A stretch of DNA of 64,000 nucleotides, taken from the NCBI GenBank assembly GCA_946811185.2, contig OX328096.1, positions 25,101,811 through 25,165,810 on the forward strand, read 5' to 3'. Positions within the stretch are counted from its first letter, which is position 1; the number at the start of each line of letters is the position of its first letter. Positions 29,590 through 40,194 of the stretch are shown one piece after another. Below the pieces are notes generated by a model. The model searched no databases, was not told where the DNA came from, and saw only the letters and a program-made list of their open reading frames with translations. The position numbers and the translations under genes are program-made. The stretch is from Hippopus hippopus. Lineage: Eukaryota; Mollusca; Bivalvia; Cardiida; Cardiidae.

Positions 29590-30625
29590 ACCATACACTA
29601 ATACCAGTATGCGTTATAACATATATAAAGCTACTTTTACCTTTTGGTGTTCTTTTATAGTAATCTTTATAGAAAATGGCGTCATTTCCGGCCTCCGACT
29701 CCTCAAAAATGTATTCCTTACCTTCGTAAATGGAGTTCTTAGCAAAAGTTAATACAAATAGGTACCAAGATCATGAATATCGATTCATGAACAATGATTT
29801 TAGCATTTTTTTGTTAGAGTTACTGCATTAATAGCCTATCTGAAATATTTCAGGTAATATTACGATATCACTTTAATCTCTAGGTGAATTCTGAGTTCAA
29901 AAGTGACTTATCGTGGTTAGAGACCAACAGTGTTAACGTTTATGAATATTTCTAATAAAAGGAAAGTTTTGATATGGAGTGGGGAATGTGAACATTATAT
30001 GGGTAAGTTTTATCTATTTCATCTAATGGTTACAGTAACAGTCTGGTATGCCAGTATCTTGAAGAATATATTCAACCTACGTATCATTTACACAACGAAA
30101 GTTTTAGTTCCACTGGCCAAAGGTCAGCAAGCTTATGTAATGGCCCTATGTCTATCGTGCGTGTATGCCTGTGTCCGCCCATTGTCTCAATTTTCGAACA
30201 ACTTCTTCTCATAAACTACGAGGGTTATTTCAAAGGATTTTACCTGTTTTTTTTTCTTAATGCTAATGCCAGTGCGTATAATAACATATACAAAGGTTTG
30301 TTTTTGTTTTTGTCTTGTGCTGATCTTCTATGGTAATTTTTATAGAAAATGAGGTCATTTTTAACCGCCATCTCACCAGAATGTATTCGTTACCCCCCAT
30401 AAATGGATTTCTGAGCGAAAGTTAATACAAGTGGACACAAAGATCACGCAATTCGGTTCATAACAAACGATTTTTAGCCACTTTTTGTTTAAGTTACTGT
30501 ATTAATAGCGTATCTAAAATCTTTCAGGCAACGTTACGATCTCACTATGATCTTTAGGTAAATTTTGACTTCCAATTTGAATTCCAAGCGAAAAATTATC
30601 GTGGACAGACACCAAGAACGTAAAA
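29590..30625 (+). repeat. Diverged direct duplication of ~350 bp inside the Maverick-like element
   Basis: Segments 29590-29935 and about 30265-30625 align throughout: TTATAGAAAATG.CGTCATTT, AATGTATTC.TTACC, AAAGTTAATACAA.T.G, ATTAATAGC.TATCT.AAAT, TTTCAGG.AA.ATTACGAT. Identity is about 70-75% by eye. No coding frame is conserved between the copies. Confidence 0.7.
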
Positions 30626-31439
30626 GTCGGTCAGTAAATACAGATTGGAGTCATTTAGTGTCAGTGGATGTCAAAAGCGCGTATCACCCACAGCTTTAAC
30701 CCCTGTATATCCGTTGTCATTTAAGTGACACCCACAAAACTATACACTTTCTTAGTCCGTGTGACAAGGCCATTCCAATGATACCTATATTGATTCGATC
30801 TGACTGCAAATAAAAAAGTCGATTTTTCTAGGAAAAGGAGTATCGGCCCTAAAACGGCTGGGAATTGAACGACAAATACGCAGGTCAAAAGGAAAGAGTA
30901 AAGCGTCACGTATCATTTGTCAGGGTTTTCTCAAATTTCATGAATAGAAACTGCCAGAAATTGAAAGAAAGGGTTGAATACCGATTTCTTTGCTTTGTTT
31001 TTCTAAAATGTGGTGCCTTTGCCTACATTTCCTAGAATTAAACTTATCAGTACACGAATTCACTTGCTAGAAGGTTGGGTTGTCAAGAAAAAATCATTCC
31101 ATTGCTGAAAGAAACAACTTCTATAACTTTCGACCAATATCTTACATTTTTGCTAAATCTAATCCATTACTAGGGTTATTAATAATATTTATGTAAACAT
31201 TAACCGGCTCTCTTTATAAGTTACCTTAATCCGATTTCAAGTCAAAAACATTGACATATAAATGGGTACTGGACTTTAAAAGGATGATGCGTCTTGTCCA
31301 ATCTTATTTGAGTCATTTAATTTTTTTAATTTAAAGGGAAACGACTTGATTTTTTTTGTCATTTGCATCATAATCAATGATATAAATAGGTACTAGACAT
31401 TAATCCATAGGCTGCTTTGCGGGGCTTTATGTGGTTTTA

Positions 31440-31540
31440 CACCCAGTGAAGATCCAGGAGCCTGCGAGACTGCACAGAACGAGCTACCAGATCTTGAGTC
31501 TACTCTGTCCGATACAGTGAGAAATTTTTTGCTAAAAATA
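31440..31540. repeat. Family B hairpin, degenerate
   Basis: GAGACTGCACAGAACGAGCT ... CTACTCTGTCCGATACAGTG. Confidence 0.55.
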
Positions 31541-31569
31541 TTTTGGAAAGAGCGATACAAGTGACCATG

Positions 31570-31960
31570 TAATAAAGAACCAGTTTATTGCTGCAAAGTC
31601 GTACGCTCTTTTTTACGGGTTTGATTTACCAGAACGGGTTAAAGGGAAGGGGCGTGACATTGTAAAGTCTAAATAGGGATAAGCGACGAATTGGGGTGCG
31701 ATATTGTGAAATATAAACAATAATGAACAAGAAATCGAGTCGTGTCATTGTAAAATGTAAACATATTGTGAGTCATTGTATATTTTCTTAACGTAAAACA
31801 TTGTGAGAACTACCATCGAACAATATAATGTCGTAACACATTCAGGAAATAGGATGATTTTTGAGAGAAAATCTCCCTATGTCATTGGCACAGGCACTAA
31901 TAAAGAACCAATTTATTGCTGCAAAGTCGTATGCTCTTTTTACGGTTTTGCTTTATCAGA
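31570..31960 (+). repeat. Short direct repeat pair (~70 bp)
   Basis: AATAAAGAACCAGTTTATTG, CTGCAAAGTCGTACGCTCTT and TTTACGG at 31571-31620 recur with few changes at 31898-31945. The block between contains several GTAAAATGTAAACAT-like short repeats. Confidence 0.65.
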
Positions 31961-32189
31961 GCGTATTTAATAGCAAGATTTTTCCCCATTGTAACAGCCT
32001 ATCCTGTTGGAAACCTAACAAATCGGATCGGTTTTCATTCTTTGACTCAAAGTATAAAAAGCTTTCCTTGGGAAAGTCAACAAAAAACAACATATTAAAC
32101 ACACAGACACATAAACATGAACGCATGCATGTACGTACTTTACAAGTTTAAAGATATACATACATGCAGAAACGCTTATTACCCGAAAC

Positions 32190-32420
32190 CCGATCGGGTA
32201 GCTCAGGTAGCTCGTGATCAGAGAGTTGCGGGTTGGATCCCTATTTGAGTTTCAGGCCTCCCACCTCTGATGCATGTGAGAAAGTTGCCAATGGCTTGGA
32301 AAGAAAGTTGTGTTTGTACTGGTGTAAGAAAAGGAAACACACAGATAGGTCCACTGACCTCCGTAATATGACATATGCTGTTAAAGCGGTGTTAAACTCG
32401 AATACAATACAATACTTACT
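32190..32420 (+). mobile_element. tRNA-derived SINE (type 3)
   Basis: Head CGGGTAGCTCAGGTAGCTCG (A box) and GGGTTGGATCCC (B box); body ATGGCTTGGAAAGAAAGTTG; tail GTTAAAGCGGTGTTAAACTC then an AATAC simple repeat. Nested within the Maverick-like element. Confidence 0.7.
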
Positions 32421-32459
32421 ACCACAAAACTCATTTTATAGTGTAACTGATTAGTGAGA

Positions 32460-33420
32460 ATGAATTACATAATAAGTGAATTGTGCAATTTGATATTAGT
32501 TTACACCGCTCGAAAAAGAAAGAAAAAAAAACTGAAGACGTAGTGAATGGGGAATTTATCTTTTAAAGCTTGTAAAATATTTTGATAAAATATTTCTCGT
32601 TTGATAAATGACTTTTTCTTTTTTCGCAATGTTCTTGTTCCACCTCAACATGGTGTGTGGGTGTGTGTTTAAGGGTGTATATGACATATAAATCGCGCCA
32701 AAACCGAGTCTCATTAGCATGGCTGAATAGTTATACGGGGTCGCGGACTCGTCCCGTACCAGCGGACAAGTTCATTAGTCAGTGTTAAATAACAGTCAGG
32801 GGTTTAGGGATGATAATAAAAAAAGTTTGTACCGGAAAAGAAATACTAGAACACTAACTCTGGTTATACGTACATAATTAAATGTAATTGAAAAACGATG
32901 TTAAACCCGCTCTTAATACAAGTAACTTTGTTCCTTCATTTATGAAGGCTCTTTTCACCTTAAGTGTTGATAAACATAACGTAAAACGAAATACGACATT
33001 TTCCGATCTCATCTCCTTTAAGATTTCAAATTTGTTTACTAACTATAAATCTCAATTACTTTAACAAATAGATACTACGAGTGTGCTTTAATCATGTTTA
33101 AAATATAAGGATAATACGTTTTCTTTTTCCCACAGTGTTTTCCGAATCATACATTAAATCGAGTAATTTGATCATAGTTATCAGACGGTGTCTTTCACGA
33201 ATAAAGTTTGAGTAATTTCTCTTTTTCCCACAATGTTTTTACTGCATCAGTATCTCTTTTCCCCACAATGTTTTTACTGCATCAGTACCTCTATCACAAT
33301 TTTGAATAAAAGTTAGCACTGAATTTTGTTAACTTCTTTCATAGTGTACTTTAATGATACATTTCTTGTCTGGACACGCTTCTTGTACTTTTTGCCACAG
33401 GGTAAACTGTTACTACGCAA
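32460..33420. other. No gene seen inside the Maverick-like element
   Basis: Contains two adjacent copies of TTTTCCCACAATGTTTTTACTGCATCAGTA (each under 35 bp) near 33220-33290 and nothing coding. A G-run follows at about 33478-33490, just outside the right inverted repeat. Confidence 0.4.
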
Positions 33421-33639
33421 ATTTTGTATTTGGTCCTGGAATAAACGACTTTAACGGTATGATATTGGGGAAAGGTGGGGGGGGGGGGGTCGCGCTGCAT
33501 GTTCTGTGAAGTCTAATCTGATCTACATCGTCCACAAAAGGTCAGTGAGTCGCGATTAGCAGCCAAAGGGCTAATAACAATTGGTGGGTCGCGCCGTCTA
33601 ATCTTGATCTACACTGTCGGTAAAAAGTCCGCGAGTCGC

Positions 33640-35063
33640 GACCGGTCAAAGGGTTAATAATATTGGGGCGGAAAGTTATGCTCTCAGTAAATGTTTAAAG
33701 ACATCGCAGTAAAATTTATATAAAGCAATAACTGACAAAAAGAAACTTAACAATAATAATTGGACGGCTGCATGTTCTTTGTAGTCTGATTTCGATCTAC
33801 ACTGTCCTCAAAAGGTCAGTGAGTGGCGCTTGGCAATTAAAAGGGGGCGGAAAGTCAATAATTGTTTAAAGACATCGTAGTAAAATTTATATAATGAAAT
33901 AACCGACAAAAAGAAACTTGACTGGACACGTTTGAACGAGATTAAACGTACTGCTCACATCCTTTACATCAATAACCTCCAATAACCCAAATATTGCTGT
34001 TTCAAAGTTATGATTTAGGGGGAAATAATATTACCTTATCGTGTTCTGTGTAGTATGATCTTGATCTACACTTAAATTTTCAATTCGACATCAATAACCG
34101 AAATATTGATCTACACTGTCCGCAACAAACATTAAAGCGCATGTTCTTCTGCAGTCAGACTTTGATCTACAGTGCCTGTAAAAGGTCAGTGAGTCGCGCG
34201 CAACAGCTAAAGGATTAATAATAATTGGACGGCTGCATGTTCTTTGTAGTCTGATCTTGATCTACACTGTCCGCAACAAACATTAGAGCGCATGTTCTTC
34301 TGCAGTCAGACTTTGATCTACAGTGCCCGTAAAAGGTCAGTGAATCGCGCTAAACAGCCAAAGGGCTAATAATAATTGGGGGATTGCGCTTCATGTTCCG
34401 TGTAGTCTGATCTTGATATACACTGTCGGCAACAAAAATTAAAGTGTATGTTCTGTGCAGTCTGATCTTGATCTACATTGGCCGCAAAAGGTCAGTGAGT
34501 CGCGATTAGCAGCCAAAGGGCTAATAACAATTGGTGGGTCGCTCCGTCTAATCTTGATCTACACTGTCCTTAACAAAGATCAAACTGCATATCCTGTACA
34601 GTCTAAGCTCGATCTACATCGTCCATAAAAGGTCAGTTAGTCGCGCTTACCAGCCAATAGGTTTATAATAATTAAAAGGTGGTGGGTTTTATCTCAATAC
34701 CTCGTCCAACCATCTTTTTTCCCACAATGTTTTTACCATTTATCAGAGCTTCAAATTTCGTACCAATAAGGTTTTTCAAATAATGTATACATTGTCTTCA
34801 CTTTAAAGACACAATCAAATTACATCTTTAATCAGTCTTCATATACCTCAAAGTATCTTTAGGCGGATTAAGTACCAATCACCAATATTTGAAAAGCACT
34901 TAAAGACGAGTGGCGCTATTGAAAAACAATTCAAATAGATGACATCATAATAACCCGTATACTACACAGTAGGTTAGTCTTCATGGTGAAACAAGTTTCA
35001 ACATGTATGTTTCTATAACAACCTAGCATCTTTGTTTACAAGCAAAGAGACGCTATTACTACT
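33640..35063 (-). repeat. Right terminal inverted repeat of the Maverick-like element
   Basis: Inverse of 20338-21740. The outer ~509 bp (34555-35063) are nearly identical to the left end. Inward lies the family B-like array, including GATTTCGATCTACACTGTCC and AGTCAATAATTGTTTAAAGA blocks seen inverted on the left. Homology fades near 33640, beyond which further B-like units continue to about 33500. Confidence 0.85.
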
Positions 35064-35069
35064 ACCATG
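35064..35069. repeat. Right target site duplication of the Maverick-like element
   Basis: ACCATG, identical to 20332-20337. Confidence 0.8.
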
Positions 35070-35164
35070 ATTCAAAAATACAACCACTGTTGCAGAATTG
35101 TGTCCTCCACTTTTTTCTAAACTACGAAATTTTAGACTTGTCCCAAGTTTGCAGACAAAAAAAT

Positions 35165-35382
35165 AACCCTTTACTGCACAATGCCGACCATGGGAAAGAA
35201 GCCTTTTGAAAATATTGCGGGAAAATGAGAAAATGCTTACAACCAGCACTTTCTCCTTTTCCCACAATGTTTTCTACTTTATCAAAGATGATTGCACCAT
35301 TTGAGCCTCATTGCATTTGTCGTCTGCAAATGCTTTCAATTTGGACAAGGCTGAAGTTTTGTCGTCTTGTAAAGGATTAAAT
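35165..35382. repeat. Family A hairpin MITE
   Basis: Complete; starts AACCCTTTACTGCACAATGC and ends GTAAAGGATTAA. Confidence 0.75.
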
Positions 35383-35758
35383 GTTACTAAGGAATGATAA
35401 CCATTTCTCAAAGAAATTTCCTTTTCCCACAAGACAATTTTAAGCTGTCTTGGTCGTTTAGACAAGGGGTTGTCCGTTACAATGTTTATGTAATCATAAT
35501 AAAAATCTCGAACGACTGCAGATAGCGTCTTTTAATCTTTAAGCGACATATGGTTTTACATAGTACTTTGCACAAATTAGATGACTGTTTTTGTTTAACC
35601 CGTTTTTGAATTATGAAATTGTACCCCTGCCATTAATGTGCACTCACTTCTTTAACATGAGTTCACATCATAGTTGTGACGAGAGCAAAATACTATCATG
35701 TGCTTTGATTCTAAGCTTTGCAACGGTCATCGAAAAAAGTAGCTGAATCGACATAAAG

Positions 35759-36105
35759 CACTCGTCACAACTCGGCCGATTCCGTACCTATACATCTAAT
35801 CTCGTCTGTATAACGGTCGTTTCCATTTGAACTGCAAATCACGTGATCTTATGCATGGCGGGGCCACTGTAAGTCGTTTAGCAACGACATAAACAACCTC
35901 GATGAAGTTATTCACATCTATCTATCTATCTGTCGGTGAAAACTTCGATCGGAATTGATAAACCACGTGAGAAAAAATGAATGTAAGAACTGTTTGTCAA
36001 CTGAAATATCGTTAGATAGATTTCGATAGAAAATTGAGACTCAAGTTTTCTTTTTTAAGAAGAGCCTTACAATTTTCAGAACGGTAAACCCGCGTATTTC
36101 CGAAG
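35759..36105 (-). mobile_element. Family E MULE-like MITE, interrupted
   Basis: Minus-strand copy from CACTCGTCACAACTCGG to GCGTATTTCCGAAGATG, where homology breaks off. A small piece of the missing part (ATACAGCCGAGGGATTTGAT) reappears at 36489-36520, so other repeat DNA (36106-36488) was probably inserted. Confidence 0.75.
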
Positions 36106-36154
36106 ATGAAATGTAGCGTGTCAGTATCTCCCGCTAGATGGCATTCTACAAATA

Positions 36155-36360
36155 CTCATCTATCTAATTTGGGCATTCTGGGTACAGAACCGGACTACTT
36201 TTCAAAACAACCGTTACTTTGAATTTCAAAATGAAAGAAACGTTTACTCAATAAAACGCTACCTGGTGCGATTCATTCAGCTATGATCGGCTAGCATGTA
36301 ACCTATGCATCAGCTATTTATTAAAACAGCCCCTACATGCTTGGGTAATAGGCTAATAGC
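36155..36360 (+). repeat. Empty-site paralogue of the mariner target
   Basis: Collinear with 15480-15567 plus 16783-16900 but without the mariner: AAACGTTTACTCAATAAAAC spans the site, with a single TA at 36245-36246. Confidence 0.85.
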
Positions 36361-36574
36361 TTCGGTATAAGCCCTACTTTTCCCAGGTATACGGGGATGG
36401 GTGATGCGTCATAGCAGACAGGTCGAATCTTCGAAGAATATGACATGCGCAGACAACGGTAGCGTGTAGGTGCATATCAAGCTACCAAATACAGCCGAGG
36501 GATTTGATGGCTCGGGGATTGTAAAAATTCGGAATTGATTGGTTAAAGGCTAAAACGCTAGGTTCAGCTATAGT

Positions 36575-36655
36575 TGCTAATACAGACAGTGCCGATCAAG
36601 ATTACACTACGCAGTCTGATCTTCGATCTTAACTCTCCGCTACTTTGGTCTAGCC
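36575..36655. repeat. Family B hairpin, core only
   Basis: ACAGACAGTGCCGATCAAGA ... GCAGTCTGATCTTCGATCTT. Confidence 0.55.
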
Positions 36656-36789
36656 AACACAACCTTGAAAAGCCTTCTACCTCAGGATCATTAAATCTTG
36701 GGACGGTGTGGTAGTGTAAAACTCTTTTAGAGTATTGAGATTAGCCATTTATCTCTCACATGGCTAAACTGTTTTTTGCAACTGAGTTT

Positions 36790-37100
36790 GAAAGTAGCTA
36801 GAGCTCTCAGACCGTAGCGTACAGGGCTTGACACTGGAGGTGGCTGGTTCCAGTCCCCAGCTCAGCCAATTACTTTCGGGAGATTGATAATAGTCATTGC
36901 TACATGATGTATTCCACTCTTACCACTAGTTTCAACGTTGTTTCAACGGTGGTTACGAGAAAAGGCAATTGGGAGGAATATCGTGCCAAGTACTGGTTAT
37001 AGAAACTCCAGGAGTGCATGGATTAGTGGGTTGATGGCTATGATATGACTGAAATAATGGTGGAAAATGGATCAAACACCAAACAACTAAATCTTGCTTT
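36790..37100 (+). mobile_element. tRNA-derived SINE (type 1)
   Basis: Diverged relative of the copy at 10113: GCGTACAGGGCTTGACACTG, GGCTGGTTCCAGTCCCCAGC (B box), AGATTGATAATAGTCATTGC and the tail ACTGAAATAATGGTGGAAAA then CAAACACCAAACAAC. Confidence 0.7.
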
Positions 37101-37213
37101 CAAGACAATCTGTGTCATTTGACCGCACGAATATCATCTATGCGCTTATACTGCGTTTTGATTGGCTGATATGCTTATTTCGCTCCACTACATCCCCTGA
37201 ATCCTTTATCTAT

Positions 37214-37425
37214 TAACCCTTAGGCTGCTATGCGCGACTTACTGACCTTTTGCGGACAGCGTAGATCAAAACCAGACTGCACAGAACGTGCAGTCTGATC
37301 TTTGATCTACATTGTCCGATAAGGATATATTTTCCTTCAAAAAAATACCTTTGAAATAGCAAAATTTGTGTTTTTACTACCGGCTTCAAAGTTTTATTTC
37401 AGTTATTTGGCAATATAAGGGTTAA
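37214..37425. repeat. Family B hairpin MITE, complete
   Basis: Reference description of family B: about 210 bp, starting TTAACCCTTAGGCTGCTATG and ending ATATAAGGGTTAA. The first half holds CGCGACTTACTGACCTTTTG and the AGACTGCACAGAACGTGCAG hairpin; the second holds TTTGAAATAGCAAAATTTGT. No ORF. Its ends resemble those of family A although the interiors are unrelated. Confidence 0.8.
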
Positions 37426-37631
37426 CTCTCTCACTACCAATTAAATGCATTCTACTTTTTTCGAAGGCTTTAAATAAATTTACGTTGCGTTTGGGAGCTG
37501 ACTCTAGTAAAAGATGAACATGAGGTAGCGGAAGGTGTAAATCAAAAATCAGTCTGCACATTTTGTTGTCTGATCTTGATCTACGCCATCCGCAGAACCC
37601 ATCAAAGGCGACATTGGCAGTGAGAGTTAAA
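37423..37631. repeat. Family B-like hairpin MITE with a second end type
   Basis: Shares the TTAA of the preceding element. Ends TTAACTCTCTCACTACCAAT and ATTGGCAGTGAGAGTTAA are a good inverted pair; the interior has CAGTCTGCACATTTTGTTGT and GATCTTGATCTACGCCATCC. Confidence 0.75.
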
Positions 37632-37649
37632 CATGTTTTTATGACCCTG

Positions 37650-37812
37650 AGTTGGTGGATTCTTGAACACATTGTAGGAAAAGAAGAAAATGCTACATGT
37701 ACTTTCATTTACCCAGCGATTTTTACCCTTTTCTTCCCCCCCCCCCCATTTTGTTTAGCTAGGTAAACTAGCATTTGTTTCTTTTCCCACAATGTTTTCA
37801 AACACTTTTAAA
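37650..37812. repeat. Family A hairpin MITE, split by a C-rich tract
   Basis: Left arm ACATTGTAGGAAAAGAAGAA, right arm TTCTTTTCCCACAATGTTTT; a run of C near 37736-37747 lies between. Confidence 0.6.
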
Positions 37813-37859
37813 AGAGTAGTTCCATCACACAATATGGACAGAGCTGATAATTAACAGTA

Positions 37860-38033
37860 TACTACACAATCCTATATTTAAATGGCCCTGAGTAAAAAGA
37901 TTTTTTATAAACATTGTGGGAAAAGGAGAAAACGTTGGTAACCAGCATTTTCTCCTTTTCCCCAGTGTTTTTTCCCCTTGAAAGACAAATTCCATCATTT
38001 GAGCCACATATACTTTGTCATCTGCAAATTTGT
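37860..38033. repeat. Family A hairpin MITE
   Basis: Strong stem (GGAGAAAACGTTGGTAACCA/GCATTTTCTCCTTTTCC); right end truncated after GTCATCTGCAAATTTG. Confidence 0.7.
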
Positions 38034-38177
38034 TGCCTAAAAAAGGGTGAAGGCGAATCTGTGTAATGGAGGGAATAGCCAGTATAAAAACAAATGGAAA
38101 ATGTTCAGTGTAGGAAAATCAACTTTGGTTCAAACCCCTGTAACAAACAATTGCAAGATTTATTGAACTTCAGGTAG

Positions 38178-38333
38178 ATTGCTCCTCAAAACATTCTAGG
38201 AAAAAGGGAAAATGCAGGTAAACATAATTTACTCCTATTCTTATAATGTTTTTCATACTTTCAAAACCACATTTTCTTCTGAAAATGTTTACCAATTGGA
38301 CAAATCTAAAATTTTGGTTTTTGGTAATGGTTT
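38178..38333. repeat. Family A hairpin MITE, degenerate
   Basis: CAAAACATTCTAGGAAAAAG ... CTATTCTTATAATGTTTTTC; ends TTTTTGGTAATGGTTTA. Confidence 0.55.
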
Positions 38334-38382
38334 AATTAAAAAACAAACTACATGTAAATGTACTTCATTTCTTATTTTTTCT

Positions 38383-38580
38383 TTAACCCTTTACTAGATG
38401 ACAAAATTGTAGCCTTGTCTAATTTGAAAGCATTTGCAGACAACAATTTCAGTGTGGCTCAAATGTTGCGATTTTTCTTTGAGAGGACGGGGTTAACAAC
38501 CTTTTCTCTTTTCCCCCCAGTTTTCAAAAGGCTTTTTTCTAAGGGTCATTAAAAGTCTGCATTATGCTGTAAAGGGTTAA
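38383..38580. repeat. Family A hairpin MITE, one arm shortened
   Basis: Ends TAACCCTTTACTAGATGACA and GCTGTAAAGGGTTAA are intact; the left stem arm is reduced to TTGAGAGGACGGGG. Confidence 0.7.
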
Positions 38581-38974
38581 ATGGTATTTAATGGCGCATC
38601 TACATCTATGGTCATTTAGCGCGCTTGAAAGGTAATGTATTATCAATAGTTGTAAGAACTAAGTGGTAATTTAAAAGTTAATAATACTTCATGAACAAGA
38701 ATTAAAAATTAAAGCAGAAAAATGTGGAATATATTTATTATGTGATTGTAAGTGCTAGTAGACTTAGCAACGAGGCAATCCTCATTGCAGGGTCATCCAG
38801 CGTGTTTTATATTTATGTCCTAAATTTAAAAATTCTATATTTTATTATAAAAATCTATGTCTTTCAGATATTGTAAGATGTTATTCTGTTTAACGTTTAA
38901 AGATAACGTACTTCATTTTTGTGGTATTTGTCGAAGACAATACCACTATGAGTTCAATATTGAATTTTGAAGAC
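38581..38974. other. No gene seen
   Basis: AT-rich, unique-looking sequence without an ORF or repeat that I recognise. Confidence 0.4.
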
Positions 38975-39185
38975 CATGTATCGTCAGAGCTCCAGATAAG
39001 AGGGAGTGATGGTATTCTAAATCCATTATTTCTCTTTGAAACCCTATGTTGTGGGTACTCATTAGAATTGTCTCGATGAAACAGTTCTAATGAGTACCCA
39101 CAACATAGGGTTTAGTGGAAAATTATTAACATTTTCAATTTTAAAATCAAAATCACTCCCTGTATCTGGAGCTCTGTATCGTATT
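38975..39185. repeat. Foldback element
   Basis: An outer inverted pair (AGCTCCAGATAAGAGGGAGT and its near-complement ACTCCCTGTATCTGGAGCT) and a perfect inner pair of 28 bp (AACCCTATGTTGTGGGTACT... at 39042-39069 and its inverse at 39087-39114) bracket a ~17-bp loop. Confidence 0.8.
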
Positions 39186-40057
39186 TTGTGCAAAGCCGAA
39201 GGAAATAAACCCAATTAAACTCAATTTTTCTCAGACAAATGAGTTTTTCGGTAGCACACAGATATGTAATTGGAAATGGCATGTTGAAATACAATGGGGG
39301 AGGCCATCGATCGTGAAAATATTAATTCTCGATTGAAAATAGCTTCACTCGCCCATATCCTTCTATTGGCGCAATGATATATACAAAATTTGTCTACTGA
39401 TCGCTTGGTCCTGGGCTTTTTCGTTCCAAACCAGTTCGTCCCATGGCTTGTTCGTCCCATGACTGCGCGCTACTCCATTTGATTGGGCATGAATATTTAT
39501 ATATCGAAATAATTGATTTTAATGTTGGGAATTAAATGTTAACGGCCAAATATATTTCAAAATCATAGTTTTCAGTTACAAACTTAATTTTATTAGATAT
39601 ATTCACATGGTTTCTCTCTCTATCCATCATGCATCCTATTGTCAAGGGACGTTACTCCTGACTCCTCCTAATGATCAATGGCAGACCACCAATACACAAA
39701 TAATCCTAACTTTGTCGTGTGTACTCTCCCTTCAACGAAAAAAGTATTTATTTGCTTCGTAGGTTGACTTTTAAGCCAATATTTGAATAATATTTCTCCT
39801 TTTCTTTCAAATTATTAATTCCACACAATGGCTTCCTTGACAAATACCACTTCAGTGTTCTCAACGCTTTGATTCATAATGAGGTATCAGTTTGTAAAAT
39901 ATCTTAACTCATAACCATACTGGCTAATTTCAGATACACCATTTGCTTGTATACCCTGGGGCTGTACACGTGTCACTGTAGCCAACATATTTTCAAATAA
40001 CTTGAATGAATTCAAAGTACATAGAGGATGATCAACTGGTTGTGTCTGATATCTAAG
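39186..40057. other. No gene seen
   Basis: A minus-strand 79-aa ORF at 39221-39460 starts MGRTSHGTNWFGTKKPRT but has no recognisable family or splice context. Confidence 0.3.
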
Positions 40058-40194
40058 ATCTGTCACTCAAATGGGGTGTGATGCAGTTAAAAAAACGCAT
40101 CACACTGCATTTGAGTGACAGATTTTTAATATGTCGTCTGCAAACACTTTCAATTTGGACAAGCCTACTTTTTTGGTGTTTGGTAAAGAGTTAA
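40058..40194. repeat. Hairpin replacing the left part of a family A copy
   Basis: ATCTGTCACTCAAATGGGGT pairs with GCATTTGAGTGACAGAT (arms about 27 bp, loop about 12). It is followed by the normal family A right end: TGTCGTCTGCAAACACTTTC ... TTTGGTAAAGAGTTAA. Confidence 0.65.

Larger units (their letters stand above)
20338..35063 (+). mobile_element. Maverick/Polinton-like element
   Basis: Element of 14,726 bp bounded by inverted repeats of about 1.4 kb and flanked by a 6-bp duplication ACCATG. The tips read AGTAGTAGTAATAGCG on the left and the inverse of AGTAGTAATAGCG on the right, so the left has one extra AGT. Long inverted repeats, 6-bp duplications and a protein-primed DNA polymerase are the hallmarks of Mavericks, large self-replicating elements related to virophages and adenoviruses. 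The only intact gene found is the polymerase (22164-26969). No integrase, FtsK-like ATPase, adenain-like protease or capsid gene is recognisable in the remaining ~6.4 kb, so this copy is probably non-autonomous or decayed. Confidence 0.88.

Noticed and set aside
29513..30336. Three ORFs of 62-94 codons as Maverick integrase, ATPase or capsid
   Set aside because: None shows a catalytic or structural motif of these families, and they are not conserved between the two duplicated blocks.
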